Source: Craterostigma plantagineum (lineage: Eukaryota; Streptophyta; Magnoliopsida; Lamiales; Linderniaceae). From it: a stretch of 64,000 nt of DNA. Positions 33,627-44,953 of this stretch are shown here, piece by piece. Every line of letters begins with the position of its first letter. Positions within the stretch are counted from its first letter, which is position 1. The notes below the pieces were generated by a model. It had not been told where the DNA came from, made no database searches, and saw only the letters and a program-made list of their open reading frames with translations. The position numbers and the translations under genes were made by a program. Location of the stretch: the NCBI GenBank assembly GCA_027422505.1, contig JAPQWV010000630.1, positions 1 through 64,000 on the forward strand, in the 5' to 3' direction.

Positions 33627-36600
33627 TGTAATACGCGTAAAATCTGTTTACGGGATTTACAATATAATTAGTGTGAAAATATTGAAGTTGAGATTTTATT
33701 GGATAATTAAATAAAAAGGTAAGATTATATGAGAGTTGTAACACAGTTTAATTGGGGAACAAAAGTATTAATATTTTTAGTACTTTACGTGACTTGTGTG
33801 TTATGTGTTTTGCGTGATATTACGTGACTGCATAAGACACATTTGTGATTTTTATGTGCCTAAATGATTTCACGTTATATGCTAACATGACATGCTAACT
33901 TAGAAGATTTGATTTAGTATAATTTAGTGTTGATACCACATTTTGGAGTGTATGAATTGGTAGGAATAATATCGAAACACCTCTTGCAACCTTGGTATTA
34001 ATTAATCCACCCTGAAATATATAGTTTGCGACAAAAATTGTCGATAGCAAGAATGTCGAAAGAGACCAACAATTTCGAAATAAGTAAATTTCAAAATCTT
34101 GAAGCCCGAGAATATGAGGCGCGAAATCATTGAAGACTGAAATCCTTAAAGTCGAAATTATGAGGCTTAAGACTGATAGAGCTCGAGATCTTTGAAGTTG
34201 AAGTCCTCAAAACTCGAGATCAAGAATAAGAAGAAAAGATGTCGAGACCTTGAAATACTAAATTCTAGGGTATTCTAAACAAGTTGAAAACTAAGATGAG
34301 ATAATAATTAAGATAAAGTTGCCGATGTCAATTGTTTATTATCACACGCAAACTTAGATAAGGATCGAAAAGGGGGCTAAGATAGTTCACTTCTAAACCT
34401 TCGAAAAACCTAAGCACAAGGGAGAACTACCTTGGAAGTCCTCGCACAAATCTGGGAAGAAAGGTATAAACCATTATAATTTCATTATTAGCATGTTATA
34501 TGTACAGCTCTAACTTGAATTAATAAGTACATGTTAAGTACTCTATATGAACTGGGAATTAGAGCATACCCTTTTAGGGTTTAACATGTATTGTAAGGAA
34601 CTTTAATTGTAGATATTGATTTAGAATTTCGATCACAGGTTCTCAATGTTAGATTAGTGGAAATTCCGTTGATATGCATAAGGTTCTAGGAATTATTAAG
34701 CTTAAAAAGAAAAAGGAAATTTGATATGATTAGGTTTTAAATAAATCGGTTCTTGAAAGTTTAATGAACAGCTTAAAGTTCATAGGATATTCATACCATT
34801 CTTGAAAATATACTTTCTATTGAGAGGTTAGATGACGAACAATAAGATCCTAATTGATAAATTTTCGAATTCTGTTAGTTATTAAGGGATTATTTCGAGG
34901 TCTTTATAAATGATTAAAAATGTCGAGAGCCATTGACCTCGAGATCCTTAAGTAATGTTGATATTATGTCGAGATGTTATATATATCCAACTGACAAACT
35001 TATCGAGATCTTTGTGTAAGTTTAAATATCGAACCTTTGTTAAATCATGTCGAGATCCATTGTATAATACATATCGAGATTAATTACACAAGTAAGTTTA
35101 AGAATGATGTCGAGATCTATATTGAAAATTAATATCGACATTCAGTTACAAGAGCTCGAAATCTTATTTAACATTGATACATCTCTCGACATTTAGCTTA
35201 TAAAATTATATAAATCTCGAGATCTATTTTAATGTAGACATCGAAATCCTATATGCTATATCAAGGAGTATTTTTCGAGGTCTATATCTAAGATAGTAAT
35301 TTTCAGTTTAGGTTAAAGTTCAAAATTTTGGGGTTTCGAAATCATAAAAGTCGAAACTAGTGTCTGAGCATAGCAAATGAGTGAAATCTAGATAGTCTTA
35401 ACCCTAACTTAATCTAGACAACTAATCAAGTGATGTAGGACATTTAATCAATTGGTATAGCCGAAATTTACTTCCATATAATTAGTTAATTTTGACACTG
35501 TACTGATAATATTTATTTATTCAGAGAATCGACAGTTAGGGACTCTACCGAGTTTCATAATTGATAATAGCAGGAGGACAGGTAGGTGAAACTTTCATCT
35601 ACAACACGTAACCCGTTTATGTGAATATATGTGTACGTGATTTGTAGGTGAAATCCACCTACGACACGTAACCCTATTATGTGAATTATATGAATCATGT
35701 GATTACGTGATTATGTGATATTTATATGATACGAACATGACTACGTGATTATGTGAATTTCATGGATTATGTGTTTGACATGTTTTAAATATTTTCGCAC
35801 GTCATATGTAACCATGTTGCACGTCATATGCTATTGCACTGCACTTGCATGCACTTGTATACCAGATCAGTGCGAGGGGGTTGAGTACCGTACGGAACGG
35901 TAACGTTTGGGGAGTCGAAGAGTGGTGTGGGTCCTTGTGTCAGATAGAGGGTGGGTAAACGCCGCTCTAAAGAGACCTGAGTAGGCTGCCCGTGCTCCAG
36001 TAGGTACCACTCTAAAGTGACCTGAGTGGGCTGACCGAGCGATAGGACGGTGCTTGGGTGCGTGCCACTCTAAAGCGACCTGAGTTGGCCGCCCGAGCAT
36101 TGGGACGTTAGTGGTTTGGGTGTATACCGCTCTAAAGAGACCTGAGTAGGCTGCCCAATGCTCTAATACGTACCACTCTAAAGCGACCTGAGTGGGCCGA
36201 GCGAGCGATAGGCGAGGAGAAGGTTCTAGTACGTACCACTCTAAAGAGACCTGAGTGGGCAGACCGAACGTGAACCTCAACTCGGGGAAATGGGCGACTC
36301 TAAAGAGACCTGAGAAGCCTTCCCATTCTAAAGCGACCTGAGTGGGATACCCGGGTGTAGTGTAGAGTCACGGGGAGTCGTGGAATGTGATGAGTCGTGA
36401 TCAGGGTCGAGCGTGCATTTGCGAGGTATATGGGATGGGATCGAGCGCACGCTGCATTCACGCATATTTCACCTACTGAGCAAATAGCTCAGGGTTTTAC
36501 GTGTTGTAGGTACCGAGCCCGGCGCTGATGCGCGTCGAGGCTAAGGCGGGCTGATGGCGGTGCTCCACGGACTTTTGAGGGCGGGGCCGTACATGGATGC

Positions 36601-36793
36601 GACCTGTGGAGCGATTAGGGTTTTGAGCGTTTTGATATTTTGGGGGCTACGGCCCGTGTAAATTCATGACGATGTAGATGACGTTAGGTACATTGTATTT
36701 TATTTAAGAAAAAGTTTTTGTCAGACGGGTCTTTCGCGACTTACGTTGCGAAAATCCGCCACAAATCAGTATTAGAAAGTGAGGGTCGCCACA
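33627..36793 (+). mobile_element. Gypsy solo LTR, 3.17 kb, with 5-bp target duplication
   Basis: Runs from TGTAATACGCG to GGGTCGCCACA. GGTAC flanks it directly on both sides (33622-33626 and 36794-36798). No internal region, primer-binding site or polypurine tract adjoins, so it is a solo LTR formed by recombination. It contains the TCGAGATC-rich zone (34030-35300) and a CTCTAAAG-GACCTGAG minisatellite. Confidence 0.9.
35955..36350 (+). repeat. Minisatellite inside the solo LTR
   Basis: At least eight copies of CTCTAAAGAGACCTGAGT or CTCTAAAGCGACCTGAGT at 40-60 bp spacing, separated by variable 'gggctgcccgagcgatagg' text. Related motifs occur at matching places in the other LTR copies. Confidence 0.85.
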
Positions 36794-37562
36794 GGTACCA
36801 TATGTGGGTACCATTACGCGTGACATGGTACTTAATACACATACAAAAAGGTACATAAAGACTGGGAAAATGGTACACACAATCGAACGGGTACTTAAAT
36901 GAAATTTTTGTGATAGGGGTCTGACATGCAAATTTTTTATATAAGTGGGTATTTTTCTGTAGATACACCATATTTATATCCATTGTTTATTCGTTTCATC
37001 TAGTTTGGTCGGCAACCTCACCGTCACCGTCACCCCAAAAAAGAAAAAGAAAAACTGGAATTTTTTTGTTTTTTGTTTTTTTAAGTGGATGGATTTAAAC
37101 TTACCTATTATATAATAGGCGAGCTGCTATTTAATTAGTCAATTTGGTCTCTATTACTTTGTTGTATTCTAGTTACTAGTATTTAAGCACATTGGCATGT
37201 GCAATATATAAATAGATATATTATTTTATACTTTAAGTTACTTTTTAATTAAATTATAAATATAGTTTTGTTACCTTTCTTATATACAAGAAAATTGATG
37301 TGAAGTATTTAATCAATTAAATTATAAATTAAGGGTTTAAATTGTCAAAAAAAAAATGATGGATTAAATGACAGTTTATAACCACCCTCACACCTTAATA
37401 TAATACTAGTACTATTTGCACATGCAATGCATGTGCAACAATATATAAATAGAATAATAGGGTTATGATTATTTTTATGTAGAAAATGTGTTCCTATATT
37501 TAATCAACTCATTAAAAATTAAAATTATTTTAAATTTAATGTGTATTAAAAATATATATTTC

Positions 37563-38102
37563 TATCGTAAAATAGCTAAAGTTTTGTTCTGGATTACATG
37601 AAAAGGATAATTGGAAGAACATCTATTATATCTATACTCTGAGGAATTTTATAGTGCTCACCTTATGTGAGTACCCGACGTGGGCACATGTTGATGTTGC
37701 ACCGATTCGTACCATTTCAACATCACACGTCGGCATCAAGGCTATGTCGTTTCAACACCTTGTATGTGCCATTAATCGACATTCCGGATGCTGATGTGGC
37801 ATATTGACAACATACATAACATCTTACGTGTCAATGAAATATATCGCATCACTATGCCACATCAGTATCTGAAATGTCGATTAATGACAGATAGAAAATG
37901 TTAATTAAGACGACATAACCTTAGATGTCGACGTGGGATGTTGAAATGGTACGAATCGGTGCCACATCAACAGGTGGCCTCAAAAAGTGCTCGCATAAGG
38001 TGGGCACCATAAAATTCCTCCGCGTATAGATATTATAGATGTTCTTCCAATTATCCCTTTCATGTAAATTATCCGAACAAAACTTTAGCTATTTTTCCGA
38101 TA
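37563..38102. mobile_element. Foldback (long inverted repeat) element upstream of the esterase gene
   Basis: Two arms of roughly 250 bp form an imperfect palindrome: 'aatagctaaagttttgttc', 'aattggaagaacatctat' and 'gaggaattttatagtgctcac' each recur reversed at the other end. The short centre is at about 37800-37860. No ORF. Ends about 575 bp before the ATG of the carboxylesterase. Confidence 0.85.
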
Positions 38103-38590
38103 CACAATTATTATTATTATTATTATTATTATTGTTATTATTTGGAAAAAAAACGTGTAGGAATCAACTGTCTAGTCTTTTATAAGAGGATGAGGATCCA
38201 ACTACTTGGCAATTGAGAAAGCATATACAGTGGTTGTCCTAAAAAACGTAGGAGAAAAAAAGAAAGAATGAAATTAATCAACCAAGTCTTGTCTCATTTC
38301 TGTCCACACACATTGGTTAGAACAGTTCCCACTTTGACTAAAATTATGTTGGGGGACAACCCAAAGTTAGGCTGTTGTTCTTTGACTAAACAGACCCACA
38401 CACGCACAATGCTTTGCTTCAAGCACATGTAACATAATTATAGTTGTATGAGATATACCAACAAAAAAACAAAAAAGGTATGTACTCGTCTATAGCCCCC
38501 CCTCTTCAAATTGCCGCCCATTATTCACATTTCCATGTCCCACTTACAAAATTATTTCACCTTTATTATTTATCATCTTATTTTCTCGCC

Positions 38591-38598
38591 TATATAAG
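38591..38598 (+). promoter_or_regulatory. TATA box of the carboxylesterase gene
   Basis: TATATAAG lies 80-87 bp upstream of the ATG at 38678, a normal distance for a plant promoter with a short leader. Confidence 0.7.
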
Positions 38599-38677
38599 TA
38601 GCTCGAACATACCAACATATAATGGTAGAGTAGCTAAGCTATAGCCTTCACACACATAATTCACGTAGCAATAAATT

Positions 38678-39724
38678 ATGACAGCCATTACTTTAGATCC
38701 AAACCTAAACAACCTTAAACTAAAAACACATCAAAGCCAGCAAATAGTCGAGAAAATCGACGGTCTCATCACGGTCTACAAAAATGGCCAAATAGAACGG
38801 CCACAGATCATGCCACGTGTCGACTGCTCACTGCCTCCCGAGCTAGGGCTGACGTGTCAAGACGCCGTCATCGACAAGCTCGCCGACGTATGGGCTCGCA
38901 TATACATTCCAACCGCCGCCGCTAACAATAAGCTTCGCCTTCCTCTTCTTGTATACTTCCACGGCGGCGGATTCTGCCTCGGCTCGCCGTCGTGGATTTG
39001 CTACCACGAATTCTTAGCCAAGCTCGCCGCCGACGCAAACTGCGCAGTCGTATCTGTAAATTACCGATTAGCCCCGGAGCACCGCCTGCCCATACCCTAC
39101 GAAGACGGCGCAAAAACCCTAAATTGGTTGGCCAATCAGCGGTCAATTGGGACCCACTGGCTCAATCGGTGCGACCCATCTGGGATTTTCTTGGCCGGCG
39201 ACAGCGCCGGCGCTAACATAGCTTACCACGTGGCTAAACGATGGGTTAATTCGTCTTCTTCGCCGTCAATTTGTATTAAAGGGCTCGTTTTATTACAGCC
39301 CTTTTTCGGCGGGGAAGCGAGGACGGCGTCTGAAATTTGCAGCACGGCGGGTCACCACCAGCCTCCGCCGCGCTCCGCCCTGACCCTGGCGGCGGCGGAC
39401 GCTTATTGGAGGATGGCGCTGCCTTTGGGGGCCAATCGGGACCATCCTTGGTGCAATCCGAGGTCGGAGGATGTCTTCGCCGGAGGCGGACAGCCTTTGC
39501 TGCGTGTGATGGTAGGCGTGGCTGAGATGGATATATTGAGGGATAGAAACTTCGATTTCTGTGAGGGTTTGGCCGGTGCCGCCGCCGCCGGCGGGCATAC
39601 GGTGGAGAAAGTGGTGAGTAAAGGCGTTGGGCATGCGTTTCAGATTCTTGACAAGTCTGCTTTATCTCAGGCGCGCGTAAGAGAGTTGATTAATCGCATA
39701 AAGAACTTCATAAAAAGTTTGTAG
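38678..39724 (+). CDS. Plant CXE carboxylesterase (CXE17/CXE6-like), intronless
   Basis: A 348-residue alpha/beta hydrolase of the plant carboxylesterase/GID1 superfamily, hydrolysing small esters; the physiological substrate is unknown. Oxyanion-hole motif HGGG at 95-98; nucleophile elbow GDSAG at 174-178 with Ser176; Asp285 (AEMDILRDRN) and His319 (GVGHAF) complete the triad. SVNYRLAPEHRLP (126-138) is typical of the family. The presence of His319 and general similarity suggest an active esterase rather than a GID1 receptor. The phrases YFHGGGFCLGSP, FLAGDSAGANIAYHVA and RDHPWCNP place it nearest Arabidopsis CXE17, recalled from memory. GC is much higher than the surroundings. Intact, with a TATA box upstream; the nearby inverted repeat could affect its expression (inference). 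Confidence 0.93.
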   Translation: MTAITLDPNLNNLKLKTHQSQQIVEKIDGLITVYKNGQIERPQIMPRVDCSLPPELGLTCQDAVIDKLADVWARIYIPTAAANNKLRLPLLVYFHGGGFCLGSPSWICYHEFLAKLAADANCAVVSVNYRLAPEHRLPIPYEDGAKTLNWLANQRSIGTHWLNRCDPSGIFLAGDSAGANIAYHVAKRWVNSSSSPSICIKGLVLLQPFFGGEARTASEICSTAGHHQPPPRSALTLAAADAYWRMALPLGANRDHPWCNPRSEDVFAGGGQPLLRVMVGVAEMDILRDRNFDFCEGLAGAAAAGGHTVEKVVSKGVGHAFQILDKSALSQARVRELINRIKNFIKSL

Positions 39725-39892
39725 ATTTAGAAATGAATGAAATTATAGTATTTTCATTTTGTTGGTCATACTCATGTTAAAAGGTATTTCTGCTAAAAGG
39801 ATGGTGCCTTTATTGACTTTGGTTCTATAATTGTAGCCAAATTGGCGACAGTGCTAATGATTATTATCGAGACATTAGCCACCTATTGTTGT

Positions 39893-40341
39893 TAGGGCGT
39901 AGGGGATTTAATCCGGTCGCGTCGGTTGCATTTGGCTTCAACCCGTTTAATAATGGGTTAAAAATTTCACCTGTTCAGTTGAACGAGTTGAAATATCGAA
40001 CCCAATCCCGACATACATTAATCCGTCAACCCGTTTAAAATAAAAAAAGCAAGAAAATAACTAACTAAACATAATTATAAAGCCAAATTAATAAAACAAT
40101 AAGGAAACAAATCAGTTGTTTTTCTGAGACAACGTAATTAAGAAACAATTTAAGTTCCAAAACAACAGTTCACAAAACACAATTATATATCACATTATTT
40201 CAATTAATTTTATATTTATTAAGGATATTTTAATAATTTATAATTTCGGGTTAAATAGGCTTATAAACGGGTTAGTTTCAGTTGATTTTCGGATGCGGCT
40301 CACGACAGGTTGGCGGGTCGAGTTGGTTTTTAGCAGCCCTA
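39893..40341. mobile_element. Non-autonomous hAT element (subterminal GGGTTAA/GGGTCGAGTTG)
   Basis: Ends TAGGGCGTAGGGGATTTAATC and, reversed, TAGGGCTGCTAAAAACC. The flanking 8-mers attgttgt (39885-39892) and gttgtttt (40342-40349) match at 6 of 8. Subterminal AACCCGTTTAA and GGCGGGTCGAG motifs. Located just after the esterase stop codon. Confidence 0.75.
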
Positions 40342-40553
40342 GTTGTTTTTTTTTTTTTTTAAATGAGAGTTCCTTCTTCCTGTAATATATGCATTTATAA
40401 TATTATATATAAGACGTTTGGATATATATTTCACATATAATTTTGTCATGTGATACATGACATTTACCTTTGCCATTACTCCAATATAAAATACTATATA
40501 ATATAAAATATACTTTTGATGTGTTGTACCGTTCTACTATGAAAAATCTATAA

Positions 40554-40943
40554 GGGGAATTCCCACTGATACCCTCGAGTTTACTGATTTTCCCATTCGT
40601 ACCCAAACCTTTTTTCGATTCCGTCCAGTACCCCTCACGTTTGAAGAAAGACAATAGCGTACCCTTCAGCTCACAAAAGCAGGGTTTTCATGGTTAAATC
40701 TGTAACGGAGGTGCTTAAAGGACCTTAATACCCTCAATTAGATAAATTAAAAAGTAATCAAAGTAGACAAAGAGAAAGAATAGGGCAGCGATCGAACAGT
40801 GAGAAAAGCCCCCAAATACTCATCGTCCAATCATCATCGCCCAATCTTCATCTCCCACCCAACGTTGCTCTCTACGCCTTAGGAGGTTCGCACAGCGCCT
40901 TCTTACGGCTGGAAATCCCAAGGTACGGCGAAGTATGATCTAC
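40554..40943 (+). repeat. Left terminal inverted repeat of the MULE
   Basis: About 390 bp; closely matches the reverse of 44181-44566, from GGGGAATTCCC through 'ccttgggattt'-type text to 'gtatgatctac'. Confidence 0.9.
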
Positions 40944-41105
40944 GTCTATAATACAGTGTTCGTTGTTTCATATGATATAGTTTATAGTTTCGACGCCGAC
41001 ATCTCATAATTATGGTTTTCTAAGGTTTTTGGACAGTTCACTGTTTCATATGATATTTTTGTTTATATTTTTGTCTATTTATTTATGATTTTGTTGCTCT
41101 ACAGA

Positions 41106-43314
41106 ATGGAGGTTGATGAAGTAGTACATGATCCCTCAATATAGGTTGATGAACAATTCACGTGTGTGACAGATAGTTTTGAGCCAGATTCAGGTCATAA
41201 GTGGTCAGACAATAGCAGCGATGAAGAGTTCTATTTTGATAAACTCTTCGGCAATGGAGAGTTATACAAAGAAGGAAACTTTGGGTCTGTAAAGCTGAAA
41301 CCATGGATGCTTTTTATGGATAGAAAGCATTTCAAATCTGTGTTCAAAGAGTATTGCATTCAAGAGGGATTTCTGTTGTAGTTAGGAAAGCAGACAAGGG
41401 GAGATATACATGTGAATGTGCTGCCCTTACAGGCTTCATGCTAGCGTGTTGGTTGACGGTCATACCTGGGCCATTAAGTCAATTCTAGATGAGCATAAGT
41501 GTAGCAGGTTGATAGAGTTCAATCCTATGGCTGATTACAAATGGGCTGGTGAGAAGTTGTTGGAGGGTATTAGGGCTAATCCTGATATTTCCATCATGTC
41601 ATTGAACTATCTTCTACTGGACAGGTACCAATTACAACTGAAAAAGACACCAGCATATCGCATGAAAGACTATGCATTGACACTCATAAATGGAGGCTTT
41701 GACACCTCTTATTTGAAGCTTCCTACCTATTGCGAGGTTGTCAAGCAAACTAACCCTGGTTCTATAGCTCATTGTTGTTGGGCAGAGGGGCAGTCGACTG
41801 AATGTATAGAACGCCCTTTAATATTCAAGTATATCTTCATTTCATTCAAGGCAGAATTTGAGGGTTTGATAAAGGGTTGTAGAGGTCTGATCTGTGTTGA
41901 TGGTACGCATCTTAAGGGAAATTATGGTGGTGTGTTGTTGTCTGCAGTGGCCCTGGATGGAAATAATGAGTTATTTCCTATAGCGCATGGCATCGTTGTT
42001 GCTGAAACTAAAGAGAATTGGTCTCGTTTTTTCTAACATTTGAAGCAGACCTTACAAGAAAGCAAGAGAACGGATTGGACGATAATATCAGATCGACAGA
42101 AGGTGCGTAAAATGCTATATTGTTCTGTTTTGTTATTTCTATATTACAGCTACTTTGTCATGTTTTCGTAGGGAGTTTTGCCTGCTCTAGAAGAAAGATT
42201 GCCAGAAGTAAGACGAAGATATTGTGCTAGGCATCTTTGTGCCAACTTTAAGAAGTCATTCCCTGGGCCCCTTATGCATGCACTCTTTTGGAGAATAGTG
42301 AATGCATACTCTGAATTTTCGTTCAACAGAGCCATGGAAAGAATGGGACAGAATGGAGGTGCAAACGCAAAAAAAATGGTTTGATGAATTAGGAGACAAA
42401 TCACAGTGGGCACGTCATGCATTTGAGCCTTCTTTGTGTCAAAGTGAGAACACGTCAAACTTTGTTGAGTCGTAAAACAATTTGCTAGGGGCTGACAGAT
42501 GTAAACCTGTCCTTACTCTACTCGAAGGTATTACCAACAAAAACTTTATCTGTTAGATTACTAATACTTGCTTTAATTTTCATAAATTCTTTTGCTAGGC
42601 ATTCGAAGGGTGACTATGGTTAGACAAGCAAAGAGACAACAAATTGCTGAAGAATGGAATGAGAATGAGTTATGTCCGAAGGTTGCAAGTCGGCTAAAGA
42701 TTATTAGCGTGGACTCTAGGTCTTGTAAAGTCCTCACAGCTGGCAATGGTGAATTTGAAATTCAAGACGGTACGTCATACTTACCACTTTCATTAAACAA
42801 CAAATGTTGTACTTGTGGTAAGTGGCAGATAAGTGGGATACCTTGCGTGCATGCTATGAGGGCCATAAACCATTTGAGATGTTCTTATATGCCGTATGTA
42901 AGTGAATGGTTCTCAGTTACAAAGTATAAAGAGGCTTATGGTTTGAATATTCATCCCATGCCATCTGATGAGAGATGGCCATCGTTCGACCTTCCCATTA
43001 TCAACCCTCCTCAAATGAAGAGGAGCATTGGAAGACCTACCAGAAACAGAAGAAGAGAACCTGGCGAGCCAAAAAAGGGAAGAAGATCAACCACTGTGCA
43101 ATGTAAGAAATGCAAGACTTACGGTCATAATTCAAAGACTTGTAAGGGTGGTCCAACTGCACGACAAGTGAGAGACCAAGGAGGAATTAGAACCACCTCA
43201 AGAAAAAGAAAGAGAGGCGAAGCACAAAATGGGACAGATGGTTCTTCGCAGCCCACGCAGCTATATCAGTCCACTTCTTCTCAACCCACGCAACCATCAT
43301 CATCAATTCCATAA
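41106..43314 (+). pseudogene. MURA-type transposase (MULE), decayed
   Basis: Mutator transposase. Readable parts: acidic N-terminus with FYFDKLFGNGELYKEG; MuDR N-terminal fold (KPWMLFMDRKHFKSVFKEY); a zinc-binding stretch leading to CPYRLHASVLVDGHTW; the MULE catalytic core with GLICVDGTHLKG (first Asp) and IISDRQKG (second Asp); a SWIM zinc finger (CTCGKWQISGIPCVHAM); and a C-terminal CCHC knuckle (CKKCKTYGHNSKTC). Introns inferred at 42103-42171 and 42528-42598. Lesions: TAG at 41142-41144; a frameshift and stop around 41379; another frameshift before 41416; TAA at about 42034; a frameshift in an A-run at about 42370; and TAA at about 42473. No functional protein is possible from this copy. 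Confidence 0.92.
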
Positions 43315-43642
43315 TAATACCTTCCATCAGCTTGGTTATGTTTTTGTATCAATTATTATGTGTTTTGTTATGGAATGGTTTTGCTAAAACTAGGTTTTCT
43401 TGAACAGTGAAGCTATTTTGTCTTATATGCAAGCTTGACTCTGTAACAACTTCATTTGCTTACCAATTAAAGCAACCAAATTCAGCAATTGAAAAACATA
43501 ATCTAATGCAACTAAGTAGGCTACTTGAACAATCACATCATTTTAATCAATTATAGCAATAGGTTACAACAACCAAATTACATTCAAACTTGAGATTGCT
43601 ACTTGAACACAACAATTACAACAACAATCAACATCACAAAAA

Positions 43643-43999
43643 CTATTTTAGACACCCCTGCATACCATTGGCTACACCATCAACCAAAAATTTCACCTCT
43701 TCCAAATTTTTCTTCAAATCTTCAATTGTCTCGTTCATTTCATACAACGAAGGATTCAATTCCCGCTCTTGAAATTCTACTGCTCCATCACTACCATAGC
43801 TTATGATGTGCTCAAAGCTAACCCACATGAAGAAATTACAAGGTGAACATCTAAAATAAGGAACATTTTTGTTCACCGATTCTGAAATCTTCAATTCTGT
43901 CTTAATTCCGCAACGAGGACACTTTTGAGATCGTAACTTCAAGCCACACTGGCGTTGTGTTGTCCAAGTCGAAGAACTCCCACGTGAATTTTCCTCCAT
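43643..43999 (-). CDS. GRF-type zinc-finger protein carried by the MULE
   Basis: An intact 118-residue ORF convergent with the transposase. Cys27-Pro-Arg-Cys30 pairs with Cys51-Ser-Pro-Cys54, followed by NFFMWV, which matches the general pattern of plant GRF-type zinc fingers (CxxC ... FxRC..C.FFxW). Residues about 85-118 (LYEMNETIEDLKKNLEEVKFLVD) look like a short coiled coil for dimerisation. It starts close to the right TIR, whose outward part probably acts as promoter. Its position parallels mudrB in maize MuDR, but the sequence shows no likeness to MURB that I can recall. Function unknown; possibly nucleic-acid binding. It stays open while the neighbouring transposase has at least six lesions. 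Confidence 0.7.
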   Translation of the reverse strand: MEENSRGSSSTWTTQRQCGLKLRSQKCPRCGIKTELKISESVNKNVPYFRCSPCNFFMWVSFEHIISYGSDGAVEFQERELNPSLYEMNETIEDLKKNLEEVKFLVDGVANGMQGCLK

Positions 44000-44148
44000 C
44001 TTAAAGCATAGTCAAGATACACATGAAGAACAATGGTAAAGACACATACACCAAAAGAACAGGTGGATTTCGAGCATATCAAACGATGTTACACACGAAC
44101 ATCCAAGACAGAGATTTATGTACAACAAGAGCTCAGTCGAACACTGTA

Positions 44149-44180
<32 letters not shown>

Positions 44181-44566
44181 GTAGATCATACTTCGCCGTA
44201 CCTTGGGATTTCCAGCCGTAAGAAGGCGCTGTGCGAAATCCTCCTAAGGCGTAGAGAGCAACGTTGGGTGGGAGATGAAGATTGGGCGTTGATGATTGGA
44301 CGATGAGTATTTCGGGGCTTTTCTCTCTATTCGATCCGTGCCCTAATTCTTCTGTTTTTCTATTTTGAGTTCTTTTTAATTTATCTGAGGGTATTAACGT
44401 CATTTTAGCACCTCCGTTACAGCTTTAACCATAAAACCCTACTTTTGTTAAGTCAGGGTACGCTATTGTCTTTCTTCAAACGTGAGGGGTATTGGACGGA
44501 ATCGAAAAAAGGTTTGGGTACGAATGAGAAAATCAGTAAACTCGAGGGTATCAGTGGGAATTCCCC
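44181..44566 (-). repeat. Right terminal inverted repeat of the MULE
   Basis: Mirror of the left TIR. An (AT)n microsatellite (about 44150-44180) lies at its inner border. Confidence 0.9.
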
Positions 44567-44953
44567 AATCTATAACCTATTCAATGGCATGATATAAAGA
44601 TTAAGAATATCGTAAGTAACGTAAATAGATTCATTTATTACTTAATAAATCATTTCAACAACTTAGGGTTTTGTTTAAAGAATGAAATTTGAATGGTGTG
44701 AAGAGCTAAGTTCTATTGAATGCGTACACCAATCCATTTCTCGAAAATGAATTGGATACGTAATCACTACAAAACGAGTTAGAGTGTCAATGTTGAATAT
44801 TCCATTACAATGATTATTTAGTTACAAATTTAGGTACAAATGTTGCAAGTGGGTTATCGAGTAGGTGTCTATCTATATATATAATATAATATATATATAT
44901 TTATATAATATATGCATTAAATTAAGATTAATTGCTATGATGAAGGTCCGAGG

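Larger units (their letters stand above)
33388..36963. repeat. GTACC-rich element, copy D, split by a solo LTR
   Basis: Left part 33388-33626 and right part 36799-36963 together make one ~400-bp GTACC element. Ends are ttttacagaaaaatacccatt and gtgggtatttttctgta. The solo LTR 33627-36793 lies between them with GGTAC on both sides. Confidence 0.8.
40554..44566. mobile_element. Complete Mutator-like element with two genes
   Basis: A 4013-bp element with a perfect 9-bp target duplication AATCTATAA (40545-40553 and 44567-44575). Long TIRs at 40554-40943 and 44181-44566 start GGGGAATTCCCACTGATACC. Each TIR points into one gene: a MURA-type transposase (+) and a GRF-type zinc-finger ORF (-), which converge. 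Each TIR therefore probably supplies a promoter and leader. The transposase is inactivated; the second gene is intact. Confidence 0.95.

Noticed and set aside
35867..36280. 137-residue minus-strand ORF with repeated PTQVALEWYVLE-like text
   Set aside because: It is a by-product of the GACCTGAG minisatellite in the solo LTR, which stays open by period and composition.
35955..36350. CRISPR-like spaced repeats
   Set aside because: Plant nuclear context; repeats are degenerate, spacing varies and they sit inside an LTR.
38922..39634. Long ORFs antisense or out of frame in the esterase region
   Set aside because: Shadows of the GC-rich carboxylesterase gene, which has full catalytic motifs in its own frame.
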